Source of the DNA: CAZSBB01 sp964605235
Lineage (GTDB): Bacteria; Planctomycetota; Phycisphaerae; Phycisphaerales; Phycisphaeraceae
DNA length: 64,000 nucleotides
Assembly: GCA_964605235.1 (NCBI GenBank)
Contig: CAZSBB010000009.1
Span: 1-64,000, forward strand
Direction of reading: 5' to 3'
In this document: positions 10,481 to 20,100 of the stretch, one piece after another
How positions within the stretch are numbered: the stretch's first letter is position 1
How the letters are laid out: the number at the start of each line of letters is the position of its first letter
The notes under the pieces: model-generated
What the model saw: the letters and a program-made list of their open reading frames with translations, nothing else
Told to the model about the DNA's origin: nothing
The model's database searches: none
Translations under genes and position numbers: made by a program

Positions 10481-11623
10481 ATGGTACAGAGTGATGAGTT
10501 GACTGCTGCGATTGCCGAAGCCGGCGCTGGTCGAGCGCCGCTGTATCGCGCGATCGTGCAGGACGTGATGCAGAAGATTCAGAACGGCGAGTATCAGGCG
10601 GGCGACCGGCTGATGTCCGTGGGCGATCTGTGCACGCACTACAACGTCTCGCTCGCGACCGCGCATCGCAGCATCGGCGAAATGGCGAACCTGGGCATTG
10701 TCAAGACCATTCCCCGCAAAGGGGTCTACGTCGCCGGCGTGCCCACGCCCCCGGCGGTGGAAAAGGCGGCCGCCATTGAGCGCGTGATCCTGGTTGAGTC
10801 CATCAATCAGCGGCAGCAGCGGCGTGACTTGCCGCGCGGGTCGACGAGCTTCACCGACCGGGCCGTGCAGGCCATCATTCATGAATGCCGTCAGCGCTCC
10901 TTGCCGTTCGAATCGCAATTCATTCCCGTGGACCGCAGTGCCGTGCCCCGGGTGTTTTTCACCCCCCGGTCCGGCGACGCGATCATCGCCATCGGCGCCG
11001 AGGTGAGCATCGCCCTGATGTCGCATCTGGACACGCCCAACGTGCCGAGCCTGCTGGTCGACGCCGCCGCCGCCAACGCCACCTGCGTGCTGACCGACAA
11101 CGCCGACGGCATGCAGCAGTTGGTCGAGCATCTGCAGGCGTATGGCCATCGGCGGGTGGCGATTGCCGTATGCTTTGCCCGGCGCGGCGCCAACTTCACC
11201 AATGAGAACGAACGCCGCGACGCCTTTCTGCTGCACAGCCGGGTTGCCGGTCTGCGCGCCACCGCCCACGACAGCGGCGAGTGGGAAGAGCTGTTCAGCC
11301 TGCTGGCTGGTCCTGACGCTCCCACCGCCCTCGCCTTCACCCGCGATGTGGCGGCCCTCGAGTTCATCCGCCTGGCGCAGCAGCGCGGCATGCAGACGCC
11401 GCGCGACGTGAGCGTGGTCGGTTTTGACAACTGGGCCAATGACCCGGCCGAACTGAAAAACCTCACCACGGTGAAAGTGGATGTCGCCGCCCTGGGCCAG
11501 AAAGCCATCGACACCATCCTGGCGGCGCCCGCTCAGCCGGAGCGTTACTGCGTCTGGCATCGGGTGCGGCCGGAGCTGGTGATTCGCCATTCCGTCGCGC
11601 GGATGCCGACGAAAGGTGGTTGA
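10481..11623 (+). CDS. GntR-HTH / LacI-type ligand-binding transcriptional regulator
   Basis: A 380-residue regulator. Residues ~20-85 are a GntR-type winged helix (LYRAIVQDVMQKIQNGEYQAGDRLMSVGDLCTHYNVSLATAHRSIGEMANLGIVKTIPRKGVYV). The rest is a periplasmic-binding-protein-like sensor as in LacI/GalR proteins, ending with SVVGFDNWANDPAELKNLTTVKVDVAALGQKAIDTIL. This GntR-LacI hybrid (AraR-like) architecture normally senses sugars and represses adjacent carbohydrate genes. The ATG at 10481 was chosen over an in-frame TTG at 10463 because the promoter -10 box overlaps the latter. It stands at the head of the plus-strand pilin/GH20-like gene series and is the likely local regulator of it. Confidence 0.88.
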   Translation: MVQSDELTAAIAEAGAGRAPLYRAIVQDVMQKIQNGEYQAGDRLMSVGDLCTHYNVSLATAHRSIGEMANLGIVKTIPRKGVYVAGVPTPPAVEKAAAIERVILVESINQRQQRRDLPRGSTSFTDRAVQAIIHECRQRSLPFESQFIPVDRSAVPRVFFTPRSGDAIIAIGAEVSIALMSHLDTPNVPSLLVDAAAANATCVLTDNADGMQQLVEHLQAYGHRRVAIAVCFARRGANFTNENERRDAFLLHSRVAGLRATAHDSGEWEELFSLLAGPDAPTALAFTRDVAALEFIRLAQQRGMQTPRDVSVVGFDNWANDPAELKNLTTVKVDVAALGQKAIDTILAAPAQPERYCVWHRVRPELVIRHSVARMPTKGG

Positions 11624-11696
11624 CCGTTCGAGCGTCATTCCGTCCACGTGAGACGGATTGGGAAGCATCGCGCCGCTTGGCGCCGGAGAACCTGCC

Positions 11697-12596
11697 ATGA
11701 ACCATCGCCCTGCCGCATTCCGGGCCCGCGGTTTTACGCTGATCGAACTGCTGGTGGTGATATCCATCATCTCGCTGCTGATCGCCATTCTGCTGCCGGC
11801 GCTGGCGAAAGCGCGCGAGTCGGCGCAGGGCATTCAATGCCTGAGCAACGTCAAAGGCATCGGCCTGGCGATGACCATGTACACCGAGATGTTCAACGAC
11901 TACTACCCGCCCCGCACCATCAACATGCCCGATGACGTGGCGACCGCCGACGACGGCTGGCAGGGCCCGATCCTGCGCATGACCCGCGCCGGCCTGATGC
12001 CCAAACACACCAACTACACCCAGCCGCGCACCACCAAGCTCTGTCCCGCCGTGGCGGGCGCGCCGCTGCCCTATGAAAGCAACGACACCTTCGACAACTA
12101 CAGCCATTACATGTTCGATGTCATCATGATCGGCGCCCGCAACTTCGGCTCCGCCACCTGGACCAATCCCACCCACCGCAGCCGCGGCATCGACAAGCCC
12201 GCCCTGACCTATTACTCCGCCGACGCCCGTTACTGGTCCAGCGTGGATGGCCGCACCGACATCATCGAGAACAATCCCAACGTCGACCAGACCGGCAGCA
12301 ACGTGGGCATGAACCCCAACAAGCCCGGCACCAACGTCTCGGGCTTCTCCAGTTCCAACCTGGAAACTTCCACCAACATCTATGAAGGTTTCCGCCACAC
12401 CGGCGGCGCCAACTTCGTCTTCGGCGATGGGCATGGCGAACACCGCAAGTTCGATACCAGCGGTCTGGCGGGTTCGCTCTCCGCAGCGCCCCGATATGTG
12501 CAGAACAAACCCGCGATCGTCTCCGGCCAGGACAACTGGGTCGGCGGCTACGGCCTCTATCGCTTACACCATTTCCAGTCGCGCTTGCCCCGCTGA
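11697..12596 (+). CDS. Prepilin-type pseudopilin with H-X9-DG motif
   Basis: A 299-residue type II pseudopilin-like protein. A 12-residue basic leader ends in Gly, followed by FTLIELLVVISIISLLIAILLPALAKAREs, so a prepilin peptidase would cut before F13 with Glu at +5. The C-terminal part contains HTGGANFVFGDGHGEH, the H-X9-DG motif of planctomycete and lentisphaeral pseudopilins. The start at 11697 follows a GGAG site. The gene lies 73 nt after the regulator and 52 nt before the GH20-like gene, so it is part of the locus. Such proteins are very numerous in these genomes. Their role (fibre subunit, secretion or glycan capture) is not known. Confidence 0.9.
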   Translation: MNHRPAAFRARGFTLIELLVVISIISLLIAILLPALAKARESAQGIQCLSNVKGIGLAMTMYTEMFNDYYPPRTINMPDDVATADDGWQGPILRMTRAGLMPKHTNYTQPRTTKLCPAVAGAPLPYESNDTFDNYSHYMFDVIMIGARNFGSATWTNPTHRSRGIDKPALTYYSADARYWSSVDGRTDIIENNPNVDQTGSNVGMNPNKPGTNVSGFSSSNLETSTNIYEGFRHTGGANFVFGDGHGEHRKFDTSGLAGSLSAAPRYVQNKPAIVSGQDNWVGGYGLYRLHHFQSRLPR

Positions 12597-12648
12597 TTGG
12601 ACCGGCTGAAGGCTGGACATCCTTTCCTTTCCCGCAAGAGGACCCATC

Positions 12649-15600
12649 ATGTACAAGATGGTTGCGCTATCCTGCTGTCTGCTGCTGGCGAGTCTCCTGG
12701 CACCCGTCTGGGCGGCTGATCCGTATACCTTCTCACATCAGCCGCGCACCGACGAAGACCCGGCGCTCATCGCCCCCCTGTTGGCGCAGCCGCCGCGGAT
12801 CGACGGCGAACTGGACGATGCCGTCTGGCAGCAGGCGGTGCGCGTGGACGCCTTCTGGCGCGCCGGCGACCTGGACCTGGCGGAGGACCAGACCATCGCC
12901 TGGCTCGGTTATGACGCCGACAACCTGTACCTCGCCTGGGCTTGCGCCGACCGCAAAATCGTCAGCAACCGGGTCGCCCATGATGAAAACGGCGTGTGGA
13001 AACAGGACGCCGTCGAAGTCTTCCTCTCCCCGGAGCGCGACGGCGCGACCGAGCGACAGTTCATCCTCAGCGTCAGCGGGGCACGCTTTGACCGCCGGCC
13101 GGGCGCCCAGTTCGGCGAACACGGCAAAGGCTGGAATCCCACCTGGGAAGGTCAGGTCAAGCCGCAATCCTTCGGCTACACCGCCGAGATGCGCATTCCC
13201 CTGGCGGAAGTGACCGACCTGAAGCAATTCCCCGTCCGCCCCGGCACGCAATGGACCCTCAAGCTCACCCGCCATGACCGCGGCGATTACCCCGGCACCC
13301 GCACCAGTTCCTGGACCCGCATCGGCATGAACACCGCCGATCGCCACGCCCTGGGCAAGCTGTTCTTCAGCAGCCGCAACCTGCTGACCCAGGGCTCGGC
13401 GGAAACCGTCGGCGCCGACGGCGCGCCGACCGGCTGGTCCTTCACCGCCAGCCACATGCACCTGGAACTGAGCAGCGCCACCGACGAAAAGACGGACGGC
13501 CAGCGCAGCGCCAAGGTGGTGGTCAGCGGCAAAAAGATTCCGGGCGCCATGGGCCGGGTCACGCTGGCCGCCGACACCCTCCCCGCGCAGCCGGTGGAAA
13601 CGACCTACCGCTTCAGCGCCGATGTCAAAGCGGTCAGTCCCGACGGCACGCTGGTGGCGTACCTCGTGGCGTTCCAGGCGAATGAAGTGGCGCAGCTCAA
13701 CTTCAAGCACAACGCCGACTGGCAGCACGTTGAAACCATCCTCACCGTCGAACCCGGGCAGAAGCTCAAAGTGCCGCTGCTGCAGACCGGCCCGGTCAGC
13801 GGCATGTCGAAAAAGGACGAAGGCGGCGGCGCCATCTATCTCGACAACATCCGTCTGGAAATCATTGATGCGGTGGACCTGGGCCTGGACCCCGACAGCG
13901 TGTGTCTGACCGGCAACGCCACCGACGCCTACCGCACCCGCAACGGCCGGATCGCCGGCACCTACACCTACTACCAGCCCAACACCACCGACCCCTGGTT
14001 CCCTCACTACTTCCTGCCGGGCACCGGCCCTGAACAGGACTACGGCCTGTACCGCGGACAAGTGCCCTTCGACCGCGGCCGCCTGACCGATGGCCATCTG
14101 GCGACCACCGTCAACTGGCCCACCTTCTGGGAAGGACACCGCGGCCACGACTTCGTCTTCGACCTGCAGCAGGAATATGAAGTCACCCGCGTGGTGGTCA
14201 AGACCAGTTGGCCCGGACAGCGGCTGACCAGTGTGTACTGCAAATCACCCGACGAGCGCATTTACACGCTGGTCGCGTCCGAGCCGGACCATGTAACCTT
14301 CAAAACCGGAGGCAAACACGGCGAGGAATTGCCGCGCACCGACACCAAGGTGTTCAGCCATCTCAACCAGCGCGCCCGCTACGTGCGGGTGCAGGCGGAG
14401 GCGCGCGGCCCGGCGCAGTTCGCCGAGATCGAAATCTGGGGCAAGCCGCTCCAACCCGGCGCCACCCTGCCGCGGAAGGCGTATCAGCAACTGGGCGGCG
14501 CGACGCCGATCAAAAATCCGGTTGGCGCCGCCGAACCGGTGCGGGAAACGCCCCCGCTTTATCCCGTGCCCCAGCAGCTCACGCTCGCCGGTGCGGCGGT
14601 CGCCCTGCCCGAGGGGCTGACCATCCACTATGAGCCGACCGCCAGCGAACGCGCCCGCATCACCGCCGAGGTGTTGCGCGATGAACTGCAATGGTGCTTT
14701 GGCGTCACCGCCAGCATCGCCCCCGCCGCAGCCGGCGCCCAGCCGACGGTGCTCATCGGCGAAGCCGCCGATTCCCCGCTCACCACCGCAGCGCTGCAGC
14801 GGCTCAAGCAGAGCATCACCGCCCAGGACCCCGGCCCGGAAGGCTATGTGCTGGCGACCGGGGAGAAGCAGGTCATCATCGCCGGCAGCGATCCGCGCGG
14901 TGCATTTTATGGCGTGCAGGCGCTGCTGACCCTCGCCCGGCGTGATGATGCCGGGGCGCTGGAAGTGCCGGGCGCGCTGGTCCGCGACTGGCCCGCCATG
15001 CCCATTCGCATCATTGAAGGTCGGGGCGTTCCCGCGCAGGGACTGGTCCGCGCCTTGGCGCGCTTCCGCGTCAACTACTACACCCCCAAGTTCATCAACA
15101 TCCATCAAGCCGCCGAGTTCGACGCGTTTGCCGAACGCTATTTCGTGAGCTTCATTCCCTTCCTCGACTTCAACTCCACGGTCCTGCACACCGACCAGAC
15201 GCTCACCGAGCGCCCTGCCACCGAGCGGCTGGAAGATGTGCCCATGGATTCGCGCCGCAATGCCAACCCCGGACATCCACGCACCTGGGAAATCTACTTC
15301 GCAGCCCTGGATAAATGGCTGCCCCAGTTCCATGGCGACATCCTGTACATCGGCATGGATGAAACGTACCAGTACGAATCCGGCTCGCGCTGGAATGTCT
15401 CGCCCGAAAGCCGGGCGCTGGGCATGTCCGCCGGCCCGCTGCTGGCGTACACCATCAACAAGATCGATCAGAAAGCCAAGCAATACGGCAAGCGGGTGAT
15501 GATGCACGACACGCCGTTCTTCCGCGATTTCACCCTGAGCTACTCGGGCGATCCCGACCCCAGTTGGCGCAAAGCGATCCCCCTGCTGCCCAAAGACCTG

Positions 15601-17181
15601 CTGTTCAACGTCTGGCACTGGAACAAGAAATGGGTGCTGGACCCCCTGGGCAAGGAATACGGCTTCGATCTGGTGTACCTCTGCACCGGCGACCGTGACT
15701 GGCGCGTCCCGGCGCACGTTGATCCCAACGAAGACGTGCCGCCCTTCGAGTTCCCCGGTTACTTCAAAGGCATGAACAACTACATGGCGGAGTCCAGCTT
15801 CACCGCCAGCAAACTGCTCGAAACCGTGGGCGTGGCGTGGAACCCCGCGGCCGTGCGCCCCAAGGACCCGCAGGCCAATGCCGCGGTCGCCCGTTATGTG
15901 ATGCTGTGGAATGAACTGCATCTGGGCGAGATTCAGCCCCCGAGCCTGCGCGCCGAGCCGCGCGATTTCACGGCGGTGAATCTGCGCCCCGCCGCCAACC
16001 GCAGTCGGCTCGATGAAGTCGCCAGCGATGGTGAGGGTTGGGTGGACCTGGGCCCGAATGTGGACCTGCGCGCCCTGCCTGCCGGGAAACAGGTCATGGC
16101 GGGTGTGCCGTTCGACATCATTGATGAAGCGAGCAACGCCGGCAAAGGCCTGGTGATGGCGCATAACGCGATGTATGTCGACCGCACGCTGCCCCCCAGC
16201 GTGACCATCGACACCGGGAACCTCCAGGCCGCCAGCCTCGTGTTCCTGCACTGTCTGGACCACGCGCCGGGCTGGAATTACCTGCGCCGGCAGGAACTGG
16301 CGGGCTTTTACTTCATGGTGTATGCCGACGGGACCTACAGCAAATTCGAGCTGAAATACGGCACGTCCATCGGCACCTACGACGGCCAGCGCTACCTCTG
16401 GGAATACGCCCCCGCCGGCGACGCCATGACCTACGGCAAGCCCGCGTGGATCGGCCAAAGCATGTCCGGCATGCCGCTGCACCTGTACAGCAGTGAATGG
16501 GTCAACCCCAAACCCAACGTCCCCATCACGCAGATCATTCTGCGCACCGCCTACGATCCGAGCCCCATGAATCCCATGCTGCTGGCGGTCACCGCCGTCA
16601 ACAAACGCCTGGCGGAAGTGCGCCAGGACGTCACGCTGCCCGCCGCCAGCCTGCTGACGCCCACCCCACCCGTGGGCGTGCCGCTGGATCTCGCCGGCGG
16701 CGTGGATGAAGCCGAGGACCGCTACGTCGCGCCCAACGGCGTCGTGCTCACCTGCAGCAAGATCAACAACGGCCTGAGCGAGCGCACCGCCAATGCTTTC
16801 CTCGCCAATGACTATCGCTCCTATGTGGGCATGGTCACCGTTGACGGCGCTCAGTCCGTGCGCGCCGAAGAGTTGTACGTCACGCTGCCCCAGCCCACCT
16901 CTCTGACGGGCGTGCAGGTGACCAACCGCTTCCGCGAGCAGCGCAAGGCCGCCAATTTCCCGGCGTTCGTCTACAACCTCTACCTGGACGTTTCCGCAGA
17001 CCAGGGCAAAACCTGGCGCCAGGTCGCCCAGGCGCTGGCGGTCAGCTCGGAAGAGCATGGACCCACCTGGATGCCGCTGCCCGACGCGCCCGTAAGCCTG
17101 CTGCGCGTGCGGCAGGAACGCTGCGCCGGCACGCCGGATTACGCGGGCTTCAGCCGGCTGGTGCTGTATCAGCAGAAATGA
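12649..17181 (+). CDS. Exported multidomain GH20-like glycoside hydrolase
   Basis: A 1510-residue protein with a signal peptide (MYKMVALSCCLLLASLLAPVWAA). Visible regions are: a CBM9-like domain (~40-230: PPRIDGELDDAVWQQAV, NLYLAWACADRKI, QDAVEVFLSPERD); a beta-sandwich (~250-420); a discoidin/F5-8-like domain (~465-605, ending ARYVRVQAEARGPAQFAEIEIWG); a GH20b-like alpha/beta unit (~635-775: PLYPVPQQLTL, YVLATGEKQVIIAGSDPRGAFYGVQALLTL); and a TIM-barrel-like region (~780-1100). In the last, ILYIGMDETYQYE places an Asp-Glu pair at 904-905, where GH20 beta-hexosaminidases have their catalytic DE in HIGGDE. A second discoidin-like domain closes the protein. This suggests an N-acetylhexosaminidase-like enzyme acting on extracellular glycans, but the barrel is divergent. 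Its stop overlaps the next start (ATGA). Confidence 0.78.
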   Translation: MYKMVALSCCLLLASLLAPVWAADPYTFSHQPRTDEDPALIAPLLAQPPRIDGELDDAVWQQAVRVDAFWRAGDLDLAEDQTIAWLGYDADNLYLAWACADRKIVSNRVAHDENGVWKQDAVEVFLSPERDGATERQFILSVSGARFDRRPGAQFGEHGKGWNPTWEGQVKPQSFGYTAEMRIPLAEVTDLKQFPVRPGTQWTLKLTRHDRGDYPGTRTSSWTRIGMNTADRHALGKLFFSSRNLLTQGSAETVGADGAPTGWSFTASHMHLELSSATDEKTDGQRSAKVVVSGKKIPGAMGRVTLAADTLPAQPVETTYRFSADVKAVSPDGTLVAYLVAFQANEVAQLNFKHNADWQHVETILTVEPGQKLKVPLLQTGPVSGMSKKDEGGGAIYLDNIRLEIIDAVDLGLDPDSVCLTGNATDAYRTRNGRIAGTYTYYQPNTTDPWFPHYFLPGTGPEQDYGLYRGQVPFDRGRLTDGHLATTVNWPTFWEGHRGHDFVFDLQQEYEVTRVVVKTSWPGQRLTSVYCKSPDERIYTLVASEPDHVTFKTGGKHGEELPRTDTKVFSHLNQRARYVRVQAEARGPAQFAEIEIWGKPLQPGATLPRKAYQQLGGATPIKNPVGAAEPVRETPPLYPVPQQLTLAGAAVALPEGLTIHYEPTASERARITAEVLRDELQWCFGVTASIAPAAAGAQPTVLIGEAADSPLTTAALQRLKQSITAQDPGPEGYVLATGEKQVIIAGSDPRGAFYGVQALLTLARRDDAGALEVPGALVRDWPAMPIRIIEGRGVPAQGLVRALARFRVNYYTPKFINIHQAAEFDAFAERYFVSFIPFLDFNSTVLHTDQTLTERPATERLEDVPMDSRRNANPGHPRTWEIYFAALDKWLPQFHGDILYIGMDETYQYESGSRWNVSPESRALGMSAGPLLAYTINKIDQKAKQYGKRVMMHDTPFFRDFTLSYSGDPDPSWRKAIPLLPKDLLFNVWHWNKKWVLDPLGKEYGFDLVYLCTGDRDWRVPAHVDPNEDVPPFEFPGYFKGMNNYMAESSFTASKLLETVGVAWNPAAVRPKDPQANAAVARYVMLWNELHLGEIQPPSLRAEPRDFTAVNLRPAANRSRLDEVASDGEGWVDLGPNVDLRALPAGKQVMAGVPFDIIDEASNAGKGLVMAHNAMYVDRTLPPSVTIDTGNLQAASLVFLHCLDHAPGWNYLRRQELAGFYFMVYADGTYSKFELKYGTSIGTYDGQRYLWEYAPAGDAMTYGKPAWIGQSMSGMPLHLYSSEWVNPKPNVPITQIILRTAYDPSPMNPMLLAVTAVNKRLAEVRQDVTLPAASLLTPTPPVGVPLDLAGGVDEAEDRYVAPNGVVLTCSKINNGLSERTANAFLANDYRSYVGMVTVDGAQSVRAEELYVTLPQPTSLTGVQVTNRFREQRKAANFPAFVYNLYLDVSADQGKTWRQVAQALAVSSEEHGPTWMPLPDAPVSLLRVRQERCAGTPDYAGFSRLVLYQQK

Positions 17182-20100
17182 GCGCGATGCATCGGACTTT
17201 GCATATTGGATGCTGCGGCTTCCTGACCCTGTTGTGCCTTGGTTCACCCGCCCTGCGCGCCGACCAGGCGTTGATCCGCCAGCAGGATGTCGATGGTGAT
17301 GGCGTTGCCGAAGTGGTGCTGGAGAATCGCTTCGTGCGGCTGATCGCGGCACCGGCGCGGGGCGGCAGCATCATCAGCTATCGCGCGCAGAACTCGCCCA
17401 CGGAAATGCTCGCGCCGGACCCCCGCACCGGCGTCGGACTGCTGGGCGAGGTGTTCAAAGGCCCGGGGCTCGACGGCGAACAGCCCGAGCCGACGACCTG
17501 CCGAATCGACGCCGACGCCCGGCAGGGCCAGGTCACCTTCACCCGCCAAGGCAACGCCAGCGCCGCGGCGCAGCAGGTCACCCTCACCAAAACGCTTCGC
17601 CTCACCGCCGACAGTCCGATCGTCACCGCCAGCATCGAACTACAGATGGGAGCCGGCCCGCAACGCCATTTCCCGTTTCGCTACTGGTCTCACAACCGCG
17701 TCGGCCCCACCGACATCGCCACCACCAACTGGTATCCGTCGCTGCGCGGCGTCGAGCAACTGACCTACACCGTCGGGCATACCCCCAGCTCCCGGCAGAT
17801 CACGGTAAGCAATCCGCCGCGTTCCTGGCTGGCGGTCACCACGGAAGCGGGCCCCGGCTTGGCGCTGCTGATCGATCCGCTGCCGCAGACCTGTTACACC
17901 TACGCCAAGGGCCGGATCGCCACCCTGGAATGGGGGTTTGAACAGGTCATCCTGCGCCCCGGGCAGTCCTGGACCATGCAATGCACGCTGCTGCCGACGA
18001 TGCATCTGCCGCAGGTCGACGGCGTGGTGGCAGGCGCTGCCGGCGCGCTGCTGCTGGAACCCGATTCCTTGCGCGGCCGGGTGCTGCTCAGTGGCAGTCC
18101 CGGGCCGTGTGACGTGCAACTGCGCTGGTCCCGCTTGCCCGATCGCCACTGGCAAGCCGGCCCCGCCACCACGCTGCAGTTATCCACGGCTGCACCCGCC
18201 GCGATGGATTTCGATCTGGGCGCGACGGGCGAAGGCACCTTCGTCGTGCAGGCGCTGCTCAGTCGGGATGGACAACCGCTCGGTGAATTGGAACAGTCGC
18301 TCACCCGGGGAACCTCCACCGGGCGCTACGTGCTTCTGCCCGCTCAGATCAACACCAACCACCTGGGCGCCGCGACACGCCAGGGCGCGTTGGCGCTGAC
18401 GCCCGACCAGCCCTTGCTGGTGCGCAAAATCCTCCCACTCGACAGCCGGCTCGTGCGCGGCGTGGCGCATGCGCCGGTCGACGGCCGCACCGACACCCGC
18501 AACAGCCAGGGCGGCATCAGCGAATGGGCGGGGCAGACCAATCTGCCGGCAGTCAACTATGGCTTCGAGTATCAGAACAACGGCGTGCATCTGAGCTTGC
18601 CCGGCGCAGGCTTTGATGCGGTGCAACTGCGCGGCGGGTGGTCGGGCCGGGTGTATGCCGATTGGCCTGACCTGCACGCCCCCACCGCGCAGACTCCCGC
18701 ACTGCTGGAAGTGCCGGGACAGGTGGGCGGTTTCCATCACCGGTTTTCCCAGCGGCAGACGCCGGCGCGATTGTCGTTCTTCACTGATGCAGCGCGCGGC
18801 AATCCTCTGGCGGATATCACGCTGCTGCAGGTGGAGGAAGACCGGCAACCCGGCGCGGCGAAAATGCTGGGCATTGGCCCCGCGACGGAGCCGGATGATC
18901 TGACGCATGCCGTGATCGAATCCCGCTGGGGGCCGGTCTACCGCGCGCGGCGACTGACGCCGGGCGCGAGTGAATCGGTCCGCCTGGCGGCCGGCGAATT
19001 CGTGCATCTGCTGACCCCGGAACAGGACCCCCAGTTGGGGGTGGCGGCGGTGCGCGTGGTGTGTCAGGTGACATCGGTCGAACCTGGCGCGCTGCTGACC
19101 TTGCGCGTGCATGATGTGCTGGACCCCACCCGCGAAGCGTTGGGCGTGGACTTCACGGTGCCGGGGCCGGGCCGTTATGCCGTGCGGCTGGATGTGCCGG
19201 ACCAGGTGTTTTTGCCGGCGTCGGCACAGTGGCATGAGCCCCCGCGTTTTGATGGCGCGTTGACGCCTCCGCCGGTGGTGTGGCTGTCGCTGGCGTCGGA
19301 CGCGCCCATCGAGCTGGCGCAGGTGCAGGTGGCGTTGGACACCGTGCCGCGCACCGCAGCTTTACGGCAGGCGGAACCTTGGCGCAAATTCCTGCTGCGC
19401 GGCCTGTTCTCCACCATGAGCGAGCCGCGCCCCTGGATGCACCTGCAGGATGGTCTGCCGGTGCTAGCCCAGCTCGCTGATGATCCGAACATCAAACCCT
19501 ATGCCGCGGCCCTGCGGGAACTGCTGCGTTTTGCTCAGGTCAATCGCCTGCTCTTGCCTGAGGATGACGAGACGCGGCAATACCACCAATGGCTATACCA
19601 GAACATGGACCGGCGAAAACCGCAGCCGCCGGCGGTGGTGCCCGATGTTCCCGGCGCGCCGCGCTGGGCGGTGCTGCAACGGGAAAACTTCCTGCTGCTG
19701 CGGGATATCGCCCAATGGTGGCTCGACCACCGCCAGACCAGTGACGGACAACTCGGCGGCGGGGTCAACGACGACACCGACCTCTACCAGACCTGGCAGT
19801 GCTTCCCGATGATCGAAAGCGCCCCGCTGGGCGAGCGCTTGCGCGCCGGTTCCGAAAAGCTCGGCGACCTCGCCTGGGAACACCATCTGGAAGAAGGCCT
19901 CAACCGCCGCAGCATGGACCCCCTGCACGCCTACGAGGAAGGCGTCAACCAACTGGCGCTCAATGCCTGGTGGTTCCATGGCGATCCGGTGCATCTGGAA
20001 CGGGTGATGGCGTCGGCGCGCTCCAGCATGAAACTGCTGGTCAAACTTCCCGACGGCCGGGTGCACTTTGGCGGCCCGCTGCTGGGAGTCGATGAGGCGC

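Noticed and set aside
14245..17352. A 1035-codon open frame on the minus strand opposite the GH20-like gene
   Set aside because: It has no ribosome site or recognisable domain and lies antisense to a gene with a signal peptide and clear domains. Long antisense frames are expected at this G+C content. The same holds for frames at 10328-11833, 35428-37734, 54563-56446 and 18180-19235.
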